The notes under the pieces were generated by a model that was given only the letters and a program-made list of their open reading frames with translations, did not search any database and was not told the origin of the DNA. 64,000 nt of DNA from Aureimonas glaciei (GTDB taxonomy: Bacteria > Pseudomonadota > Alphaproteobacteria > Rhizobiales > Rhizobiaceae). This document shows positions 1 through 8,194 of the stretch, in pieces. Each line of letters begins with the position of its first letter. Position 1 is the stretch's first letter. The translations under genes and the position numbers were made by a program. Where the stretch lies: contig NZ_BMJJ01000013.1 of the NCBI RefSeq assembly GCF_014643375.1, positions 84,437 to 148,436 on the forward strand, in the 5' to 3' direction.

Positions 1-610
1 CGTCGTTCCAGGCGATGGCCGTGCCGCCATTCTCCAGCGCCACGAGATTGACAATCTCGTCCGGCGACACCGTCGACCAGTCCTTCTCCACCGTGCCGTA
101 GACGCGCAGCCGCGCGACGCCGCCATCGGGATAGATGTGCAGGCGCAGCCAGCTCCAGGGGCGGTCGGACGCGGTCTCGATCACATGATGGCTGTCGCCC
201 TTCAGCGCCCGCCGCTCGACGAGCACGGTCCAGTCGCCCTCGCCGGGCTCGCCCTGCGTATCAGCGGCTTCCAGCATGGCCTCGGGCGGAAAATTGCCGG
301 TGAAGAAGGCAGTGTCGATATCGACGGCGTGGATCCGGCCGCGCTGGCCGAGCTTCACGACGCAAAAATCGTGGCCGGCAACGCGCTTCCTCCGCGACTC
401 CCAGCCGTCCATCCACTTGCCGTTGTCGTCGAAGCGGTCGGGATAGAAGACCGGTGCCTCGGGAGCGATCAGCCGGCTCTTGTCGGCGAAGAAATCGTCG
501 GTAGCGAAGGTCACCGTGGTGCCGAGGCGGGGATGGGCGAGGTCGATGCAGCGCTTCAAAAGCGCCTCGGCCTCGGGGGCCGGCGCGGCGGTGATGAAGC
601 GGTCGCTCAT
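1..610 (-). CDS. alc: Allantoicase, N-terminal part (cut by window edge)
   Basis: Allantoicase hydrolyses allantoate to ureidoglycolate and urea in the cytoplasm. The minus frame is open from the ATG at 610 to the left edge, giving about 203 residues with no stop, so the 3' end lies outside. The segment FDDNGKWMDGWESRRKR around residue 60 and the DIDTAFFTGNFPPEA stretch are typical of the allantoicase fold. The start codon overlaps the TGA of the upstream puuE-uraD gene (ATGA), so the two are translationally coupled. The product acts directly on the allantoate made by the PuuE domain. The family call is firm; nothing can be said about the missing C-terminal half. Confidence 0.9.
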   Translation of the reverse strand, partial: MSDRFITAAPAPEAEALLKRCIDLAHPRLGTTVTFATDDFFADKSRLIAPEAPVFYPDRFDDNGKWMDGWESRRKRVAGHDFCVVKLGQRGRIHAVDIDTAFFTGNFPPEAMLEAADTQGEPGEGDWTVLVERRALKGDSHHVIETASDRPWSWLRLHIYPDGGVARLRVYGTVEKDWSTVSPDEIVNLVALENGGTAIAWND

Positions 611-2034
611 GCTGTGTCTCCGAAGATGCTGTGGATGCGAAGGGTGGCGATCCGCTCGACCTCGCGCGCTGCGGTCGCGCGCTCCGTCTCGGGATCGTTG
701 GGGAGGCGCGCGTCGAAGGCGGCGAGGATGTCCTCCTTCGTCTTGCCCTTCACGGCGATGATGAAGGGGAAGCCGAAGCGCTGGACATAGCGGGAGTTGA
801 GGTACTCGAAGCGGGCGAGTTCGGCCGGCGTTAGGCGATCGAGCCCTGCCGAGGCCTGCTCGCCCTGGGACTGCGCGGTCAGTTCGCCGGCCAGCGCGAG
901 GCGCCCGGCCAGGTCCGGATGAGCGCGCAGGATGCCGAGGCGCTCGTCATCGCTCGCCCGGCGGAAGGCGGTCGTCATCGCGCCGGCAAGGCCCGGCGCG
1001 CTGTCGTGCGCGGCGGCCAGGCCGCGGTCGTAGGCGCGCTCGGAGATGAAGGGCGAATGCTCGAAGACGCCGCCGAACGTCTCGACGAAGGCGTCGCGGT
1101 CCATCCGGCTGGGCTGCAGGCCCGGTGCGTACGGGAAATGCTCGCGCCAGTGGCGGGCGATGTCGATGCGCTTGGCGATCCAGACATCGGGCTTCGAGCC
1201 GACATAATCGAGGAAGCGCGCGAGCGCGGCGGCGCGGCCGGGGCGGCCGACGAGCCGGCAGTGCAGGCCGATGTTCAGCATTTTTGCCGCGCCGGCCTCG
1301 CCTTCGGCATAGAGCACGTCGAAGGAATCCTTGAGATAGGCGAAGAACTGGTCGCCCGAGTTGAAGCCCTGGGGCGTGGCGAAGCGCATGTCGTTGGTGT
1401 CGAGCGTATAGGGCAGGACGAGGAGGGGGCCGGACGGCGTTTCCTGCCAATAGGGCAAGTCGTCGGCATAGGCGTCGGAGGCGTAGAGAAAGCCGCCTTC
1501 CTCGGCGGCAAGGTTCAGGCTGTGGAGGGAGGAGCGGCCGGTGTACCAGCCGGTCGGGCGCGACCCCGTCACCGCCGTGTGGATCTCGATCGCCTCGCGC
1601 ATGTGGGCGCGCTCGTCCTCATCGGAATAGTCGCGGTAGTCGATCCATTTCAGCCCGTGCGAAGCGATCTCCCAATCCGCCTCCAGCATGGCGGCGACTT
1701 GCTCCGGGCTGCGCTCCAGCGCGGTCGCGACGCCGTAGACGGTGACCGGCATCGCCCTCTCCGTAAACATCCGCCACAGCCGCCAGAAGCCGGCGCGGGC
1801 GCCGTATTCGTAGATGGATTCCATGTTCATGTGGCGCTGCCCGACCCAGGGCGTGGCGCCGACGATCTCCGACAGAAACGCTTCCGAGGCCGCGTCTCCG
1901 TGGATCACGGCGTTCTCGCCGCCCTCCTCGTAATTGACGACGAACTGCACGGCGATCTTCGCGCCCCCCGGCCAGCGCGGATTGGGTGGCGTGCGGCCGT
2001 AGCCGCGCATGTCTCGGGGATAGGAGGGGGCCAT
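607..2034 (-). CDS. puuE-uraD: Bifunctional allantoinase PuuE - OHCU decarboxylase UraD fusion
   Basis: A 475-residue fusion. Residues about 1-300 are a polysaccharide-deacetylase-like allantoinase (PuuE type), with NYEEGGE near residue 34 and TPWVGQRHMNMESIYEYG; this domain opens allantoin to allantoate. Residues about 309-470 are 2-oxo-4-hydroxy-4-carboxy-5-ureidoimidazoline decarboxylase, with GVFEHSPFISERAY, HPDLAGRLA and RFGFPFIIAVKGK; it makes S-allantoin from OHCU. The protein thus carries two consecutive steps of urate breakdown. The ATG at 2034 was chosen because PuuE proteins begin near YPRDMRGYG and the frame further upstream runs into the toxin gene. It is coupled to alc by a 4-bp overlap. 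Fusions of these two domains are known in alphaproteobacteria. Confidence 0.93.
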   Translation of the reverse strand: MAPSYPRDMRGYGRTPPNPRWPGGAKIAVQFVVNYEEGGENAVIHGDAASEAFLSEIVGATPWVGQRHMNMESIYEYGARAGFWRLWRMFTERAMPVTVYGVATALERSPEQVAAMLEADWEIASHGLKWIDYRDYSDEDERAHMREAIEIHTAVTGSRPTGWYTGRSSLHSLNLAAEEGGFLYASDAYADDLPYWQETPSGPLLVLPYTLDTNDMRFATPQGFNSGDQFFAYLKDSFDVLYAEGEAGAAKMLNIGLHCRLVGRPGRAAALARFLDYVGSKPDVWIAKRIDIARHWREHFPYAPGLQPSRMDRDAFVETFGGVFEHSPFISERAYDRGLAAAHDSAPGLAGAMTTAFRRASDDERLGILRAHPDLAGRLALAGELTAQSQGEQASAGLDRLTPAELARFEYLNSRYVQRFGFPFIIAVKGKTKEDILAAFDARLPNDPETERATAAREVERIATLRIHSIFGDTA

Positions 2035-2069
2035 GTCTGCGAACGATCTCAATTGGAGGACGATCAGGC

Positions 2070-2489
2070 TCAATCGAGCCCAACGATGGCACGGACCCGC
2101 TTCATCACGGCGTCTAGGATAGTCTTGTCGATCTGACCGACGAGCGAAGCTTGGCTCGCACTGATGGCGGCGATCTTGGCAACCCGGATGCGGGATGGAA
2201 TGGCAAGGCCGAAATCGGCATGGGAGGGGCCCACATCCACGTCTTCCGGCCAGGGTTCATGTCCCGCGCCGGTTATCATGACGACCCACAACAGGCCGAA
2301 CCGGCTGGACGTGGTACCGTTCGAAACGACGAGCCCGGGCCGGTTTCTGGTTCGATTGGTTTCCACGAACGGAAAGGGCACCCTCACGATATCGCCGCGC
2401 CTAAAGATTGGCGTAGCCCTTCTCGTCCTCTTCGCTGTCCCACTCGGTGAACGTCGCAAAAGGGTTGCTGAAGATATCGCCGTCAGCAC
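2070..2489 (-). CDS. MazF/PemK-family toxin (start uncertain)
   Basis: PemK/MazF-like endoribonuclease toxin. The core RRGDIVRVPFPFVETN followed by RPGLVVSN and WVVMITGAG matches the family's first strands and the conserved R-P segment. It directly follows and overlaps an AbrB/MazE-type antitoxin, the normal order for these modules. The coordinates give the longest frame from an ATG at 2489, deep inside the antitoxin gene. The family normally begins just before RGDIV, but no ATG, GTG or TTG lies there: the nearest in-frame choices are TTG at 2459, ATC at 2408 and GTG at 2387, and the GTG would remove the RGD strand. It ends 35 bp before puuE-uraD on the same strand. Confidence 0.8.
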   Translation of the reverse strand: MLTAISSATLLRRSPSGTAKRTRRATPIFRRGDIVRVPFPFVETNRTRNRPGLVVSNGTTSSRFGLLWVVMITGAGHEPWPEDVDVGPSHADFGLAIPSRIRVAKIAAISASQASLVGQIDKTILDAVMKRVRAIVGLD

Positions 2490-2616
2490 GCATCATCACC
2501 ACGCGATCGCCCTCGATGACATAAACCAGTTCATCCCCTTCCTTGAGATTGAGCGCCTTGCGCACGGGCTGGGGGATGGTGGTTTGGGACTTGGAACTGA
2601 GCCTGCTCGTGATCAT
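2401..2616 (-). CDS. AbrB/MazE-family antitoxin
   Basis: A 71-residue antitoxin with an N-terminal SpoVT/AbrB DNA-binding domain: ITSRLSSKSQTTIPQPVRKA, then LKEGDELVYVIEGDRVVM. The C-terminal tail after residue 45 is acidic (TEWDSEEDEKG), as expected for the toxin-binding part. The ATG at 2616 was preferred over one at 2679 because GAGGAG lies about 7 bases upstream and the SRLSSKSQ start is canonical. The stop codon lies inside the toxin frame, so antitoxin and toxin are translationally coupled. The protein probably represses its own promoter; a palindrome sits 35 bp upstream of the start. Confidence 0.85.
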   Translation of the reverse strand: MITSRLSSKSQTTIPQPVRKALNLKEGDELVYVIEGDRVVMMRADGDIFSNPFATFTEWDSEEDEKGYANL

Positions 2617-2650
2617 CACGGAACTCCTCTTCGCAGAGTTTCGATGAGAA

Positions 2651-2673
2651 GAGGTAAGATATTTCCTTACCTC
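2651..2673. promoter_or_regulatory. Inverted repeat, candidate operator of the toxin-antitoxin promoter
   Basis: Perfect 8-bp arms GAGGTAAG (2651-2658) and CTTACCTC (2666-2673) with a 7-bp A/T-rich spacer. It lies 35 bp upstream of the antitoxin start in the divergent interval that also serves hiuH. AbrB/MazE antitoxins usually bind palindromes at their own promoter, so this is the obvious operator candidate. The role is inferred. Confidence 0.45.
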
Positions 2674-2773
2674 CGACAACGGCCATAGTGAGCACCAAGC
2701 TTTGGCTCTGGACGCCGCCGCCTGGCCCGTTGCACACTGGCTTTACCAGATGGTCAAAAACGAAGGTCGCTGC

Positions 2774-3142
2774 ATGTCGCAAAACGAGGAGGGACGGCTG
2801 ACGACGCATGTCCTCGACACCAGCCTCGGCCAGCCCGCCGCGGGCCTGGCGGTGACCTTGTTTGCCATCGACTTGGACGGCCAGAGGACGCCGCTCGTCA
2901 CGGCGGAGACGAACGCCGACGGCCGCTGCGATTCGCCGCTTCTCGCCGGCGAGGCCTTCGTGCCCGGCCGGTACGAGATCGTCTTCGCCGCCGGCCCTTA
3001 TCTCGCGGCGACCATGCCCGCCGGGGGCGCCGCGCCCTTCTTCGACGACATCGCCGTGCGCTTCAGCGCGACCGCGCGGCGGCACTACCACGTGCCGCTC
3101 CTGCTCTCGCCCTACGGCTATTCGACCTATCGGGGCAGCTGA
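2774..3142 (+). CDS. hiuH: 5-hydroxyisourate hydrolase
   Basis: A 122-residue transthyretin-like enzyme that hydrolyses 5-hydroxyisourate, the urate oxidation product, to OHCU. Visible signatures are LTTHVLDTSLGQPA with the active-site His at residue 12, the central GRYEIVF strand, HYHVPLLLSPYGYSTYRGS, and the C-terminal YRGS tetrapeptide diagnostic of HiuH rather than true transthyretin. The ATG at 2774 places THVLD at the usual distance; the frame extends further upstream without conserved sequence. There is no signal peptide, so it is cytoplasmic. It heads the plus-strand arm, with xdhA starting 3 bp after its stop, and feeds the UraD domain on the other strand. Confidence 0.95.
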   Translation: MSQNEEGRLTTHVLDTSLGQPAAGLAVTLFAIDLDGQRTPLVTAETNADGRCDSPLLAGEAFVPGRYEIVFAAGPYLAATMPAGGAAPFFDDIAVRFSATARRHYHVPLLLSPYGYSTYRGS

Positions 3143-3145
3143 GCC

Positions 3146-4600
3146 ATGCGCTTCGATTCCGCCACGCCGATCCGCTACATTCTCAATGGGGAAGAGCGCG
3201 AGATTTCCGGCGTGAAGCCGACGACGACGGTGCTGAATCACCTGCGCCAGACGGAGCGGCTGACCGGCACGAAGGAAGGCTGCGCCGAGGGCGATTGCGG
3301 CGCCTGCACCGTCCTGATGCTCGAGCCGGACGGGCAGAACGGCCTGCGCCGCCGCGCCGTCAATGCCTGCATCCAGTTCGTGCCCTCGCTGCACGGGCGG
3401 GCGATCGAGACCGTCGAGCATCTCGGCCGCGATGGGCCGCATGCGATCCAGACCGCCATGGTCGAGACCCATGCCAGCCAATGCGGCTTCTGCACGCCGG
3501 GCTTCGTCATGCAGCTCTATGCCGGCTGGCTGAACGGCGCGATCTCGGACCGGCAGAAGGTCAAGGACGCCATCTCCGGCAATCTCTGCCGCTGCACCGG
3601 CTACGGTCCGATCGTCGAGGCCGGCCTGCGCCTCGCCGCGACGCCGCTGCCGGACACGGCAAAGGCCGACGCCGCGGTGGCGCAGCACCTCCAGGCCCTG
3701 CGCGGGGAGGGTGTGTTTCGCTATGCGGGCGCGGGCGGTCTCTGGCTGTCGCCGGGCGATGTCGACGATCTCGCCGACGCCTATGCGGCGCACCCCGAAG
3801 CCGTGATGGTCGCGGGGGCGACGGATGTCGGCCTGTGGGTGACGAAACAGCACCGCGACCTGCCCGTGATGATCGACGTCTCGCGCGTCGCCGATCTCCG
3901 GATGATCGAGGAGGCCGGCGGCAGCCTGTTCATCGGCGCGGCGGTGACGCACCGCGACGCGCAGAAAAAGCTCGCGGCGCTGCATCCGGCGCTCGGCGAA
4001 CTCGTCCGGCGCTTTGCTGGGGCGCAGATCCGCAATGCCGGCACGGTCGGCGGCAACATCGCCAACGGCTCGCCGATCGGCGACTGGCCGCCGGCCTTCA
4101 TCGCGCTCGGCGCACGGCTGCACCTGCGCCAGGGCGACGAGGCGCGCAACCTGGCGCTGGAGGATTTCTTCCTCGCCTATGGCCGGCAGGACCGGGCGCC
4201 GGGCGAGTTCGTCACGGCGGTGGAAGTGCCGGGGCTCTTCGCCCACCAGCGCTTCTTCTGCCACAAGATCTCCAAGCGCTTCGATTCCGACATTTCCGCC
4301 GTGCTGGCGGCGCTGCGGCTGACCTTCGAGGGTGACACGATCATCGACGCGCGCCTGGCCTTCGGCGGCATGGCGGCGACACCGAAGCGCGCGCTCGGCG
4401 CCGAGGCGGCGCTCGTCGGCCGGGCCTTCGATGCCGAAGCGATTGCCCTCGCCGCGGCCGCTCTGGCCGAGGATTTCCAGCCGCTGGACGACATGCGCGC
4501 CTCATCCGCCTATCGCCTGACCGTGGCGCGGAACCTCCTGACGCGCTTCCGCCTGGAGCATGAAGGTGGCACCGCGACGCGCGTGCTGGACGTCGCGTGA
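3146..4600 (+). CDS. xdhA: Xanthine dehydrogenase small subunit (2Fe-2S/FAD)
   Basis: A 484-residue electron-transfer subunit of the molybdenum xanthine dehydrogenase that oxidises hypoxanthine and xanthine to urate with NAD. The N-terminal plant-type ferredoxin domain has CAEGDCGAC (Cys46, 51, 54). The second [2Fe-2S] domain has QCGFCTPGFVM and NLCRCTGYGP. From about residue 190 the FAD-binding domain shows VAGATDVGLWV and QIRNAGTVGGNIANGSPIGD, and the C-terminal CO-dehydrogenase flavoprotein-like domain follows. Its TGA overlaps the GTG start of xdhB, as expected for subunits made in fixed ratio. Confidence 0.96.
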   Translation: MRFDSATPIRYILNGEEREISGVKPTTTVLNHLRQTERLTGTKEGCAEGDCGACTVLMLEPDGQNGLRRRAVNACIQFVPSLHGRAIETVEHLGRDGPHAIQTAMVETHASQCGFCTPGFVMQLYAGWLNGAISDRQKVKDAISGNLCRCTGYGPIVEAGLRLAATPLPDTAKADAAVAQHLQALRGEGVFRYAGAGGLWLSPGDVDDLADAYAAHPEAVMVAGATDVGLWVTKQHRDLPVMIDVSRVADLRMIEEAGGSLFIGAAVTHRDAQKKLAALHPALGELVRRFAGAQIRNAGTVGGNIANGSPIGDWPPAFIALGARLHLRQGDEARNLALEDFFLAYGRQDRAPGEFVTAVEVPGLFAHQRFFCHKISKRFDSDISAVLAALRLTFEGDTIIDARLAFGGMAATPKRALGAEAALVGRAFDAEAIALAAAALAEDFQPLDDMRASSAYRLTVARNLLTRFRLEHEGGTATRVLDVA

Positions 4601-7017
4601 CGGCGGCGATGGATCATCCCGACGGCGAGAGCCGGGTGCAGGACCGCGGCATGGCCGGCACGGTCTCGCCCGAGGCCTTGGCCGAGACGGCCCCGCCGGC
4701 GCAGGCGGCGATCACCGGCGGCGTCGCCGTGGCGCTCGCCCATGACAGCGCGGCGAAGCATGTCTCGGGCGCGGCTCGCTACATCGACGACGACCCCGAG
4801 CTGCCAGGCACGCTGCGGGTCTACATCGCCATGTCGACCCGGGCGCATGCGCGGATCACCGGCATGGATCTTGCCGCCGTCCGCACCGCCGAGGGCGTCG
4901 TCGCGGTGCTGTCGGCGGCCGACATTCCCGGGATTAACGACTATTCCCCGGTCTTCGGCGACGATCCGATCTTCGCCGAAGATACCGTCGAGTATGTCGG
5001 CCAATCGATCTTCGCCGTCGCGGCCGAAACGCTGGGCACGGCGAGGGCGGCGGCAAAGCTGGCGGTGATCGGCTACGAGGATCGTCCGGCGGCGATCTCG
5101 ATCGACGCCGCCGAGAAACTGGCCGACGAAGCGGGCGCCGATCTTCTGCCGCCGCACGAAATGCGGCTCGGCGACGTCGAGGCCGCTCTGGCGGCAGCGC
5201 CGCGGCGCCTTGCCGGCACGCTCGATCTCGGCGGCCAGGACCACTTCTACCTCGAGGGCCAGATCGCCGTGGCGATCCCCGGCGAGGACGGCGACATGCT
5301 GGTGCGCTCCTCGACCCAGCATCCTTCCGAAGTCCAGCACAATGTCGCCAAGGCCTTGGGGCTTGCCGACCATGCGGTGACGGTGGAAGTCCGGCGCATG
5401 GGCGGCGGTTTCGGCGGCAAGGAAAGCCAGCCGGCGCTGTTCGCCGCGGTGGCCGCGCTGGTGGCGCAGAAGACCGGCCGGCCGGCGAAATGCCGCCTCG
5501 ACCGCGACGACGACATGGAGATGACCGGCAAGCGGCACGAGGCACGGATCCGCTACGCCGTCGGCTATGCCGAGGACGGGAAGATCGCGGCGATGGACGC
5601 CGAACACTTCATCCGCTGCGGCTATTCCAAGGACCTGTCAGGCGCCATTGCAGACCGGGCGATGTTCCATGCCGACAATGCTTATGCCCTGCCGGCGGCG
5701 CGCATCCATTCGCGCCGGCTGAAGACACACACGGTCTCCAACACCGCGTTTCGTGGGTTCGGCGGGCCGCAGGGCATGGTCGGCATCGAGCGCGCGCTCG
5801 ACCGCATCGCCTTCGATCTCAGCATGGACCCGCTCGACGTCCGGAAGCGCAATTTCTACCCGGCCGATGGCGCGGCGCTGACGCCCTACCACATGGCGGT
5901 GACGGACTCGGTCATCGGCGAGATCGTGGACGAGCTCGAAGCCTCCAGCGACTACCGCGCCCGGCGCGAAGCGGTGAAGGCCTTCAACGCGGCCAACCCG
6001 GTGCTGAAGAAGGGGCTGGCGCTGACGCCGGTGAAATTCGGCATTTCCTTCACCACCAGCCATCTCAACCAGGCCGGCGCGCTCGTGCATGTCTACAAGG
6101 ACGGCTCGGTGCACCTGAACCACGGCGGCACCGAGATGGGGCAGGGCCTGTTCACCAAGGTGGCGCAGGTCGTGGCGGAGGAATTCCAGATCGACGTCGG
6201 ACAGGTGAAGATCACCGCCACGACGACCGGCAAGGTGCCAAACACCTCGGCCACCGCCGCCTCGTCGGGCTCCGACCTCAACGGCATGGCCGCGCAGGCC
6301 GCGGCGCGCACGATCAAGAAACGGCTGATCGCCTATGCCGCCGGCCAATATGACGTGCCTCCGGAGTGCATCATCTTCCTGCCGAACCGGGTGCGGATCG
6401 GCACGCAAGAAAAGCGCTTTTCCGACCTCGTCGCGGAGGCCTATCTCGCCCGCGTGTCGCTGTCCTCGACCGGCTTCTATGCCACGCCCGGCATTGCCTA
6501 CGACCGGGAGAGCGCCACCGGCACGCCCTTCTACTATTTCGCCTATGGCGCGGCGTGCTCGGAAGTCGTGATCGACACGTTGACCGGGGAAAACCGGCTC
6601 TTGCGCGCCGACATCCTGCACGATGTCGGGAAATCGCTGAACCCGGCGCTGGATCTCGGCCAGATCGAGGGCGGCTTCGTCCAGGGCATGGGCTGGCTGA
6701 CCACCGAGGAGCTCTGGTGGGACAAGGCCGGCCGGCTCCGCACGCACGCCCCGTCCACTTACAAGATTCCGACCGCCAACGACCGCCCCGACGATTTTCG
6801 CGTCTCCCTCTGGGCCAAGGGCGAGAACCGTGCCGAAACCATCTACCGCTCCAAGGCGGTGGGCGAGCCGCCCTTCATGCTGGCGATCTCGGTGTTTTCG
6901 GCGCTGACGGATGCGGTGTGCGCGGCAGGAGACGGCCGGGCGTTTCCCGATCTCGACGCCCCGGCGACACCAGAGCGGATTCTCGCCGCCGTGGACGCCG
7001 TGCGGAGGGGCGGGTGA
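4597..7017 (+). CDS. xdhB: Xanthine dehydrogenase molybdopterin-binding subunit
   Basis: An 806-residue catalytic subunit carrying the molybdenum cofactor. It shows the aldehyde-oxidase/xanthine-dehydrogenase a/b hammerhead near residues 50-160, GGGFGGKES near residue 270, the substrate-binding FRGFGGPQGM, and the catalytic glutamate in VGEPP (Glu757). The start is GTG at 4597, overlapping the xdhA stop; an ATG at 4609 is an alternative that would shorten the N-terminus by four residues. With XdhA it forms the heterotetrameric enzyme; XdhC downstream supplies sulfurated cofactor. Confidence 0.96.
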   Translation: MTAAMDHPDGESRVQDRGMAGTVSPEALAETAPPAQAAITGGVAVALAHDSAAKHVSGAARYIDDDPELPGTLRVYIAMSTRAHARITGMDLAAVRTAEGVVAVLSAADIPGINDYSPVFGDDPIFAEDTVEYVGQSIFAVAAETLGTARAAAKLAVIGYEDRPAAISIDAAEKLADEAGADLLPPHEMRLGDVEAALAAAPRRLAGTLDLGGQDHFYLEGQIAVAIPGEDGDMLVRSSTQHPSEVQHNVAKALGLADHAVTVEVRRMGGGFGGKESQPALFAAVAALVAQKTGRPAKCRLDRDDDMEMTGKRHEARIRYAVGYAEDGKIAAMDAEHFIRCGYSKDLSGAIADRAMFHADNAYALPAARIHSRRLKTHTVSNTAFRGFGGPQGMVGIERALDRIAFDLSMDPLDVRKRNFYPADGAALTPYHMAVTDSVIGEIVDELEASSDYRARREAVKAFNAANPVLKKGLALTPVKFGISFTTSHLNQAGALVHVYKDGSVHLNHGGTEMGQGLFTKVAQVVAEEFQIDVGQVKITATTTGKVPNTSATAASSGSDLNGMAAQAAARTIKKRLIAYAAGQYDVPPECIIFLPNRVRIGTQEKRFSDLVAEAYLARVSLSSTGFYATPGIAYDRESATGTPFYYFAYGAACSEVVIDTLTGENRLLRADILHDVGKSLNPALDLGQIEGGFVQGMGWLTTEELWWDKAGRLRTHAPSTYKIPTANDRPDDFRVSLWAKGENRAETIYRSKAVGEPPFMLAISVFSALTDAVCAAGDGRAFPDLDAPATPERILAAVDAVRRGG

Positions 7018-7288
7018 GAACGGCCGCCCACGGCGACGCTCGCTTCTTCTCCCCTCCGGGGAGAAGGTCGCGGCAGCGGGAAGAGGGGCGGCGCCAGCCG
7101 GCCGACGTCTGTCGAGCTGGATTGGCTCTGTTCGCCCAATGGGCTGTCGCAACCCTGATACGACAGCTGCTGTCTTCGGAATGTGTGTACGCCTGCGGCG
7201 TCCCCTCTCCCCGCTGCCGCGACCCTCTCCCCGTCGGGGAGAGGAAAGCAGCGTCGGCCTTGCGCCCACCGTCGACCGGACCCGTGCG
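7018..7288. repeat. xdhB-xdhC spacer with two inverted copies of a palindromic repeat
   Basis: A 271-bp gap inside the xdh operon. One copy of a REP-like element lies at 7044-7092 (CTTCTCCCCTCCGGGGAGAA core, then GGTCGCGGCAGCGGG) and a second in opposite orientation at 7201-7250 (CCCGCTGCCGCGACC then CTCTCCCCGTCGGGGAGAGG). A third copy occurs at 63786-63832. The pair could fold into a large stem-loop in the transcript. No gene is visible in the gap. Confidence 0.85.
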
Positions 7289-8194
7289 ATGACCGACCTC
7301 ACGGCCCAGTTCCACACCCTCCTCGCCTCGGGCGAGCCCGCCATCCTCGTGCGCGTCGAAACCGCCCTCGGCTCGACGCCGCGGGAGGCGGGCGCAACCA
7401 TGATCGTCACCCGCGACAGGACGACCGGCACCGTCGGCGGCGGGGCGCTGGAGCTTCTGGGGATCGAGCGGGCGCGGGCGATGATCGCGGCGGGCGAGAG
7501 CGAGGCTACGCTCGCCGTGCCGCTGGGGCCGCGGATCGGTCAGTGCTGCGGCGGGCATGTGACGCTGGCGCTTGCCGCGGTCGATGCCGCGCTGATCGCG
7601 GCTGAAGAGGCGCGCGATCGCTGCCTTGCCGCGGCGCGCCCGGCCGTGCTGATCTTCGGCGCCGGCCATACCGGTCAGGCGCTGGCCCGGGCGCTGGCGC
7701 TGCTGCCGCTCGACGTCGGCGTCGTCGACACCCGCCCGGACGCGCTCGCGGCCCTGCCGGAGGGTGTCGACGCCCGCGCTCTGGCGCTGCCCGAGGCGGC
7801 CGTCGCCGCGGCGCAGCCGGGCACGGCCTTCCTGGTGATGACGCACGACCACGCGCTCGACTTCCTCATCGCCGCGCAGGCGCTGGGGCGAGGGGACGCC
7901 GCCTATGTCGGCATGATCGGCTCGGCGACCAAGCGCGAGAAATTTCGCCGGCATCTGCGCGAGGCCGGCACCGAGGCGCTGATCGATCGGCTCGTCCTGC
8001 CGATCGGCGGGTCGGCGGTGCGCGACAAGCGGCCGGAAGTGATCGCGGCGATGACGGCGGCAGAACTCGTCGTAACCCTACTGGGGAAGGCTGAGGAAAA
8101 AATGTCCATTGCCTTGGCGACAGGCACATCGCAGTGCAATAGTGAGCTTATCGCCTCCGTCCAGCCGAAAGGACGCCATGCCCGCGCGTCTTGA
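7289..8194 (+). CDS. xdhC: Xanthine dehydrogenase accessory protein XdhC
   Basis: A 301-residue molybdenum-cofactor insertion/sulfuration chaperone for XdhB. The N-terminal XdhC/CoxI domain has GSTPREAGATMIV and IGQCCGGHV. The C-terminal Rossmann part has IFGAGHTGQALARAL near residue 110, then VVDTRPD and MIGSATKREKF. The ATG at 7289 was chosen because the frame upstream is only the intergenic repeat in translation. Its last 17 bp overlap the start of the downstream ABC ATPase, tying cofactor loading of the dehydrogenase to purine uptake in one transcript. The C-terminal tail after about residue 275 (MSIALATGTSQ onward) is not conserved-looking. Confidence 0.92.
   Translation: MTDLTAQFHTLLASGEPAILVRVETALGSTPREAGATMIVTRDRTTGTVGGGALELLGIERARAMIAAGESEATLAVPLGPRIGQCCGGHVTLALAAVDAALIAAEEARDRCLAAARPAVLIFGAGHTGQALARALALLPLDVGVVDTRPDALAALPEGVDARALALPEAAVAAAQPGTAFLVMTHDHALDFLIAAQALGRGDAAYVGMIGSATKREKFRRHLREAGTEALIDRLVLPIGGSAVRDKRPEVIAAMTAAELVVTLLGKAEEKMSIALATGTSQCNSELIASVQPKGRHARAS

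Noticed and set aside
607..2073. Longer puuE-uraD start at 2073
   Set aside because: It would overlap the toxin gene and add 13 residues not typical of PuuE; the ATG at 2034 fits the family.
2531..4264. 577-residue minus-strand frame opposite hiuH and xdhA
   Set aside because: The plus strand has two unmistakable enzymes with all motifs; the antisense translation has none.
5638..7431. 597-residue minus-strand frame opposite xdhB
   Set aside because: Antisense shadow of the molybdopterin subunit; it also runs through the intergenic palindromes.
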